Positions 59,014 through 64,000 of a stretch of 64,000 bases of DNA are shown one piece after another. The notes below the pieces were generated by a model, which was not told where the DNA came from, ran no database searches, and worked only from the letters and a program-made list of their open reading frames with translations. The first letter of the stretch is position 1; each line of letters starts with the position of its first letter. Both the position numbers and the translations under genes were made by a program. Source of the stretch: Lentzea tibetensis (GTDB taxonomy: Bacteria > Actinomycetota > Actinomycetes > Mycobacteriales > Pseudonocardiaceae); assembly GCF_007845675.1 (NCBI RefSeq), contig NZ_VOBR01000010.1, positions 117,530 through 181,529 on the forward strand. The letters run 5' to 3'.

Positions 59014-59792
59014 ACCGCAACAAGCTCTCGGCGACGGCGCGCAAGGCGCTGCGGGACTCGTTCGGGCTGTGGCCGATGCACGAGGCCAAGAACACGGTTC
59101 AGCTCGGCAGGCACGTGGGTGCGTTGCGCCGCTTCGAGGACGACGAGGTGGCACGGCTCGGCCCCACCCGTCCCGACGCTCTCGTGGCCACCGTCATCCC
59201 GACCTACAAGCGGCCGCGGCTGCTCGTCGACTCCGTCGAGTCCGCGCTCGCGCAGACGGTCACCGACCAGGTCGTGGTCGTGGTGGACGACGGCGCCGGA
59301 CTGCCGTCCCTGCCGGACGACCCGCGCCTGGACGCGGTCAGCCTGTCGCGCAACACCGCCGTGCTCGGCCTGGTGCGCAACGTCGGCATCCGGCTCACCA
59401 GCTCGCGCTTCATCGCGTTCCTCGACGACGACAACACGTGGCGCGCGGACCACCTCGAGCTGGCGCTGGCCGGCCTCGCCCGCGGCGCGGACGTCGTCTA
59501 CACCGCGGTGGAACGCCGCCGCGCCGACGGCTCGGTCCTCGACGTGCTGACCGAGGACTTCGACCGGATCACCTTCCGCGACGGCACCCCGTACGTCGAC
59601 GCGAACTCGCTCGTCGTGCGCCGCTCCCCCGACGTGCTCTTCAGCAGGTTGCCGCGCACCAGGAGCACGCTGCCCAAGGAGGACTGGGAGTTCGTGCACC
59701 GGCTGGCCAAGCGGCACGTGACCGAGCACGTGCCGCAGCCCACCGTCCGCTACCTCGTCAACGAGGACAGCTACTACACCGCCTGGACCTGA
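59010..59792 (+). CDS. Family 2 glycosyltransferase
   Basis: A 260-residue GT-A enzyme. VATVIPTYKRPRLLVDSVES is the nucleotide-binding start, VVVVDDGAGLPSLPDDPRLD the first Asp region, and FIAFLDDDNTWRADHLELAL the DXD motif. The C-terminal TLPKEDWEFVHRLAKRHVTE resembles acceptor-binding helices. A 65-residue N-terminal helical extension (MHEAKNTVQLGRHVGALRRF) precedes the fold. It is coupled to the flippase gene. Convergent with the acyltransferase gene, overlapping it by 19 bp. Confidence 0.9.
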   Translation: MNRNKLSATARKALRDSFGLWPMHEAKNTVQLGRHVGALRRFEDDEVARLGPTRPDALVATVIPTYKRPRLLVDSVESALAQTVTDQVVVVVDDGAGLPSLPDDPRLDAVSLSRNTAVLGLVRNVGIRLTSSRFIAFLDDDNTWRADHLELALAGLARGADVVYTAVERRRADGSVLDVLTEDFDRITFRDGTPYVDANSLVVRRSPDVLFSRLPRTRSTLPKEDWEFVHRLAKRHVTEHVPQPTVRYLVNEDSYYTAWT

Positions 59793-60841
59793 CGCCTCCG
59801 CGTCAACAGGCGGTAGCACGGCTTCTCCACGAACCGGAACAGCAGCCACGCCGCCCCGAGCGACACCGCGAACATCACCACCGCCCCCGCGACGGCGGGG
59901 AACTCGGGCGCGTTCAGCTCCTCCAGCGCCTCCGCGATCGTCCGGATCACGAAGTGGTGCACGAGGTAGAACGCGAACGACACCTCACCGAGCCACACCC
60001 ACAGCCGCGAGCGCCACGGCGAGCGCGTGCCCGTCACGTCCGCGACGGCCGCTGCCGGGATCAGCAGCGCCAGCGGCACGATCGTCGCCGCGACGTACCC
60101 GAACGTGCCGGGCAGGTACGCGGAAGCGAAGTACGCCACCAGGAACAGCCCGCACGCGGGCAGCAGCCGCACGCCGATCCAGCGCTCCTCGATCACGATC
60201 CGCGCCAGCACCATGCCCAGCGCGAACTCGAGCACCCGCGCGGCCGGGCAGATGTACACGAGCCAGTACTCCACGGGCGCGGAGAACGGCATGGCGACGA
60301 GAGGCACCAGCAGCACGCCGAGCACCAGCGCGCCTGCCGCCCACCACAACCGCGCGGGCCTGATCCGGTTGATGAGCAACAACAGCAACGGGAACGCCAG
60401 GTAGAACGCCGCCTCGCAGGACAACGACCACGCCGGTGTGTTGACGCCGAAGTAGACGTCCTGCACGGGAACCCACGCCTGCAACAACAGCGCGCCGAGC
60501 ACGACTGTCAACGTTGACATGGAATGCGTGCCGAGCAGGGCGAGGCCCAGCAGCGCGACGAACCACGCGACGACGTGGTTCGGGTAGATCTTCGCCGCTC
60601 GTCGCCGCCAGATCGCGCGCGAGGACTCACCCGGCCGGGCGGACCAGGTGAGCACGAATCCGGACAGCACGAAGAAGAAGCTCACGCCGATGGCACCCGG
60701 ACCGAACAGCAGGCCCATCACGGGTTCGGCGGGACCTCCGGAGAACAGACCGAGTGCGTTGAGGTGGAAGCCGAACACTGCCAGTGCGGCGGCGAAGCGC
60801 AGTCCGGTCAGCGACGGCAGGCGACGGTCAGACCCCCGCAC
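59774..60841 (-). CDS. Acyltransferase-3 family membrane protein
   Basis: A 355-residue protein with about ten helices. SLTGLRFAAALAVFGFHLNA holds the conserved R-F-x-A-A and the helix-1 His, GVSFFFVLSGFVLTWSARPG the signature loop, and LVHHFVIRTIAEALEELN a later helix. It O-acylates sugars of exported polysaccharides using an acyl-CoA. In this cluster it likely decorates the product. GTG 60841 overlaps the next upstream glycosyltransferase gene end by 14 bp. Confidence 0.9.
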   Translation of the reverse strand: MRGSDRRLPSLTGLRFAAALAVFGFHLNALGLFSGGPAEPVMGLLFGPGAIGVSFFFVLSGFVLTWSARPGESSRAIWRRRAAKIYPNHVVAWFVALLGLALLGTHSMSTLTVVLGALLLQAWVPVQDVYFGVNTPAWSLSCEAAFYLAFPLLLLLINRIRPARLWWAAGALVLGVLLVPLVAMPFSAPVEYWLVYICPAARVLEFALGMVLARIVIEERWIGVRLLPACGLFLVAYFASAYLPGTFGYVAATIVPLALLIPAAAVADVTGTRSPWRSRLWVWLGEVSFAFYLVHHFVIRTIAEALEELNAPEFPAVAGAVVMFAVSLGAAWLLFRFVEKPCYRLLTRRRQVQAV

Positions 60842-61874
60842 GCTTCCACTGCCTCAACCGGTACATCTGCCGCAGCCGGCGAGCCGGCGCGGTGAGGACC
60901 AGTGGGCTGAGCGCTCTGGAAGCGCGCACCCCGAGGCGTTGTCTGAGACGAAGTGTGTGCCATTCGGGCAGCCGGTCAGCCTCGGCGTAGGCCTTCTCGG
61001 CGAAGGTGACCAGCTCGTCGATCGGCTCGTCCGACGAACGGCCCCGGTCGTAGGCGCGACCGGCCCGGCGCAACGCGTCCTTCGCGAGGACGCGCCGCAC
61101 CTCCTTCTCCAGAGCGGCTTTCTCCGGCAGCTGGCCGTTGGCCCTGTCCAGCAGCGCCTCGTAGGCGGCGAGGCGCTGCTGGAGGTCGCGGACACCGGAA
61201 GCCGAGTAGTAGTTCACCGACATGTTGTTGCCGTGCACGCGGTAGTACGCCTGGTCGACGCCGCGCAGGTAGCCCACGTCGGCGTGCAGCGCGAACCGCA
61301 TCCACATCTCGATGTCCCCGGTGTGCGGCAACGCCGGGTCGTAGCCACCGATCTTCTGCTGCAACGACGTGCGCACGAGCACCTCGGGCGAGGTGATGCA
61401 GCCGTCACCGAGCTCGAACCGGCGCCGCAGCCAGGACCGTCCCTTGTAGACGATCGAGCCCTGCGACTCGGTGCGGGCCGCGGGCAGCGGGTCGCTGCCG
61501 TCCCAGTGCAGCGGGCGACCGTAGACGAACCCCACCGAGGGGTGGGCGTCCATCACGTCAGCCGCCCGCTTCAGCGCACCGGGCGTGAGGGCGTCGTCCG
61601 CGGACAGCAACGCGCAGTAGTCCGCGGACGCCCAGCCGAGCAGGCCTTCGTTGTACGTGGCGATGTGACCTTTGTTGGTGTCGTGCTCCCAGACCTCGAC
61701 GCGGCTGTCCGCCGCGGCGAGCTCCCTGGCGACGTCGGCACTTCCGTCACCGGAGGCGTCGTCGATCACCAGCACCCGGACGTTCACGCCCGGCTGGTCG
61801 AGAACACTGCGCACCGCCGTTGGCAACACCGCGCCGTATCTGTAGCACGGGATCACCACGTCAACTGAAGACAC
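60828..61874 (-). CDS. Family 2 glycosyltransferase
   Basis: A 348-residue GT-A enzyme. SSVDVVIPCYRYGAVLPTAV and VLVIDDASGDGSADVARELA form the donor site, LLSADDALTPGALKRAADVM the DXD-like motif, and LPHTGDIEMWMRFALHADVG the catalytic Glu/Asp-x-Glu region. The C-terminal helical part ends with basic RRLRQMYRLRQWKRAGV. It probably adds a sugar to the repeat unit. GTG 61874 starts the domain, and it is followed closely by the acyltransferase gene in the same direction. Confidence 0.9.
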   Translation of the reverse strand: MSSVDVVIPCYRYGAVLPTAVRSVLDQPGVNVRVLVIDDASGDGSADVARELAAADSRVEVWEHDTNKGHIATYNEGLLGWASADYCALLSADDALTPGALKRAADVMDAHPSVGFVYGRPLHWDGSDPLPAARTESQGSIVYKGRSWLRRRFELGDGCITSPEVLVRTSLQQKIGGYDPALPHTGDIEMWMRFALHADVGYLRGVDQAYYRVHGNNMSVNYYSASGVRDLQQRLAAYEALLDRANGQLPEKAALEKEVRRVLAKDALRRAGRAYDRGRSSDEPIDELVTFAEKAYAEADRLPEWHTLRLRQRLGVRASRALSPLVLTAPARRLRQMYRLRQWKRAGV

Positions 61875-61889
61875 TGCCTACACCCTCCC

Positions 61890-64000
61890 CTAGTTCGTGA
61901 ACACGGCGTCGACCCAGTAGTTGGTTCCTCCGCCGTTGTCGCTCGGCATGGTTCCGCCTCCGCCGTACCGGTAGACGCCGTTCGGCGCGCTCTCGGTGGT
62001 GGCGGGCGCGGTGAGCGGCCCTCTGGTCTTGCTGGTGCTGAAGTACTGCGACGTGTAGCCGTACCGGCCTGCCGCGGTGTGGAACGACACCACGTAGGAC
62101 GTCGCCGCGGTCACCGCGACGGGCGAGCTGAACGTCAGCGTCTGCCACCCGCTCGACGTCTCGTTGGTGAACGTCCCGGTCGCCAGCAGCTGACCGGTCG
62201 CCGACCACAGCGAGCCCGTGTGGGTGCCGGGGTCGTTCGCGGTCTTGTAGAACCGGACACCCGTGATCGAACCGTTCTGCGACGGCGTGATCCGCATGCC
62301 GAGCTCCACCGGCGAGTCCGTCGCCGTCACGGCAGGCGTGTCCACGGCCCGGAAGAGCGTGCACGGGCAGGCGCCCGATGCTCCGGTGGTGAACGACCAG
62401 GTGTGCGGCGTGAACATCGTGTTGCCCTGCAGGTCCGTCGCGTTGACGGTGACCGAGTAGGTCGTGTTGCCCGCGAGGTCCGCGTTCGGCGCGAAGCTCA
62501 CCGACCTGCCGTCCGGCGCGACCTGGCTGGCGCCGGCGACGGTGCCGCCACCGTTGACCGTGATGCTGACCGACTCGGCGTCAACGGGTTCGCTGAACGT
62601 CGCGGTGATGCCGGTCCCGGTCGGGACGCCGGTGGCGTTGGCGGCCGGGGTGCGGTTGGTGACGCTCGGCGGCGTCACGTCGGCACCGTCGGTCGCGACG
62701 ACCGCGTCGACCCAGTAGTTGGTGTCGTTGTACGAGCTGGCGGGGTAACCGCCGCCGTACTGGTAGACGCCCTGGCCGTTCGCGGCGATCGAGCTCGGTG
62801 CCGTCACGACACCGCGGCCCGCGCCCTTGGTCGCGAAGTACCCGCCGTCGGCCGCGTAGTGGCCGGTCGGCGTCCGGTAGGACACGACGTACGTCTTGCC
62901 GGCCTGGATCTGGACGCCTTCGCTGAACGTCAGCGTCTGCCAGCCCGTCGCCGTCTCGTTGACGAACGTGCCGTACGCGAGCCGCGTTCCGTTGGTCGAC
63001 CACAGCGAACCCGTGTGGGTGCCGGAGTTGGCCGCCGACTTGTAGTAGCGGACGCCGGTCACCACGGCGTTGGTGGAGCTGGTGAACTTCACGCCCAGCT
63101 CGACGTCACTGGGGTCGTTGGTGTCCGAGCTGTTCGGCGTCGCCTGCCCGAAGATCGTGCACGGGCACGGCGCCGGACCGGCACCGGTCGTGAAGCTCCA
63201 CACCCTGGGCTGCGCCAGCACGTTGCCGTAGCCGTCGGTCGCGTTGACCGTGGCGGTGTAGCTCGTGTTGGGCAGCAGCAGGTTCGTGGGCGTGAACCGC
63301 ACGACGTTGTCGTTGGTGCTGGTCGTGCCGGGCACCGAGGTCGAGCCCGAGGTGAGCGTGAACGTCACGCTCGACGGGTCGATCGGCTCCGAGAACGTCG
63401 TCGTGACGTCCTGGTCGGTGTAGGCACCAGTGCCGCCCGTCGGCGGGTTCGTCGAGCTGACCGTCGGCGGCGAGTTGTCCGCGCCTTCCGTGGTGATCAC
63501 CGCGTCGACCCAGTAGTTGCCGCCGTTGAACGTCGAGTCCGGGAACCCGGATCCGTAGCGGAACACACCGTTGCCACTGGACGACTCGGCCGACGGCGCC
63601 GTGATCGGCACGACACCCGCGCCCTTGCCGTTGAAGTAGGCGGCCGTGAAGGCGTAATGACCCGTCGTCGTGGTGTACGACGCGATGTAGGTCTGCCCGG
63701 CCCTGATCCCGACCGGCTGCGAGAACGTCAGCGTCTGCCAGCCCGACGCGGTGCCGCTGCCGAACGTGCCGGTGGCGATCCGCTGCCCGGCCGAGTTCCA
63801 CAGCGAACCCGTGTGGGTACCGGTGTTGGCGGCCGACTTGTAGAACCGCACGCCGGTCACGTTGGCGTTCACCGAGGTCTTGAACTTCATGCCGAGCTCG
63901 ATGGCCGACGTGTCGCCGGAGTCCACAGTGGTCGGCGTCTGGCTGCCGAACACGGTGCACGGGCACTGCTGCGCGCCGACGGTGACGTTCACCGTGACCG
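61890..64000 (-). CDS. Secreted DUF4082/Ig-like repeat protein (5' end outside window)
   Basis: The frame is open at the window end, so the N-terminus and any signal peptide are missing. At least 703 residues remain. They hold three DUF4082 units, each with a CPCTxF start, GVRFYKSAANTGTHTGSLW, GWQTLTF and an ending NYWVDAV. Between them are Big_5-type Ig domains (PPTVSSTNPPTGGTGAYTDQ, DVTTTFSEPIDPSSVTFTL). Such domains occur in extracellular actinobacterial proteins and may bind carbohydrate. Its last codon lies 16 bp before the glycosyltransferase start on the same strand, so it is probably in that operon. Confidence 0.9.
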   Translation of the reverse strand, partial: VTVNVTVGAQQCPCTVFGSQTPTTVDSGDTSAIELGMKFKTSVNANVTGVRFYKSAANTGTHTGSLWNSAGQRIATGTFGSGTASGWQTLTFSQPVGIRAGQTYIASYTTTTGHYAFTAAYFNGKGAGVVPITAPSAESSSGNGVFRYGSGFPDSTFNGGNYWVDAVITTEGADNSPPTVSSTNPPTGGTGAYTDQDVTTTFSEPIDPSSVTFTLTSGSTSVPGTTSTNDNVVRFTPTNLLLPNTSYTATVNATDGYGNVLAQPRVWSFTTGAGPAPCPCTIFGQATPNSSDTNDPSDVELGVKFTSSTNAVVTGVRYYKSAANSGTHTGSLWSTNGTRLAYGTFVNETATGWQTLTFSEGVQIQAGKTYVVSYRTPTGHYAADGGYFATKGAGRGVVTAPSSIAANGQGVYQYGGGYPASSYNDTNYWVDAVVATDGADVTPPSVTNRTPAANATGVPTGTGITATFSEPVDAESVSITVNGGGTVAGASQVAPDGRSVSFAPNADLAGNTTYSVTVNATDLQGNTMFTPHTWSFTTGASGACPCTLFRAVDTPAVTATDSPVELGMRITPSQNGSITGVRFYKTANDPGTHTGSLWSATGQLLATGTFTNETSSGWQTLTFSSPVAVTAATSYVVSFHTAAGRYGYTSQYFSTSKTRGPLTAPATTESAPNGVYRYGGGGTMPSDNGGGTNYWVDAVFTN

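Noticed and set aside
1-64000. tRNA, rRNA or prophage genes
   Set aside because: No cloverleaf with a recognisable T-loop, no rRNA core sequence and no phage structural or integrase gene could be found by reading; a tRNA scan was not possible.

Overview
The window is very GC-rich, uses GTG starts heavily, packs genes with ATGA/GTGA/TGATG overlaps, and carries TetR, LysR, CU044_5270-type, ClpN-only and mycothiol-isomerase-like families. This points to a filamentous actinomycete, most likely of the Pseudonocardiales (Lentzea/Lechevalieria/Saccharothrix type). The genus is an inference; no rRNA, tRNA, phage structural gene or CRISPR array was seen.

Left region (1-10003): a conflict- or signalling-type island. 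A TPR protein cut by the window edge (with DNA-level homogenised 135-bp repeats) is followed by a frameshift-riddled LCAT-type lipase relic, an NRPS condensation-domain relic, an ABM monooxygenase, a GGDEF-EAL protein, and a 1625-residue caspase-like / P-loop STAND / TPR protein. The giant protein and the first TPR protein share the same roughly 350-residue C-terminal module, so they are members of one family.

Middle region (9969-47829): ordinary and accessory metabolism. It holds TetR plus acyl-CoA synthetase, a LysG/LysE pair, two stand-alone ClpN proteins around a 20-bp inverted-repeat element, a truncated hydrolase relic, GH16-like and NUDIX genes, a polyprenyl diphosphate synthase, and a TetR-controlled acyl-CoA/hydrolase operon. 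IPP isomerase, a two-component system, a four-gene membrane/cupredoxin-like operon, GH97, a YVTN propeller, a sigma factor with its CU044_5270 partner, a Ser/Thr kinase and CorA follow. The block ends with an enoyl-CoA hydratase, a SLATT-like 2TM protein, a three-gene XRE / ImmA-IrrE / membrane cassette and a PIG-L deacetylase.

Right region (45200-64000): a cell-surface polysaccharide cluster. It encodes UDP-glucose dehydrogenase, several glycosyltransferases (one a two-domain fusion), a glutamine-hydrolysing asparagine-synthase homologue, an MFS transporter, a beta-propeller protein, a parallel beta-helix lipoprotein, a Wzz-like protein, Wzy-like polymerase, Wzx-like flippase, acyltransferase-3, and a large secreted DUF4082/Ig-like protein cut by the window end. 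Together these can make a UDP-uronic-acid precursor, assemble repeat units, flip and polymerise them, and decorate the product. No initiating phosphoglycosyl transferase is visible.

Non-coding structure includes two copies of one intergenic hairpin family (37725 and 53931), a very long two-arm hairpin at 45041-45174, several perfect palindromes that look like operators, and a helically phased GRTCAC array upstream of the Wzz-like gene.
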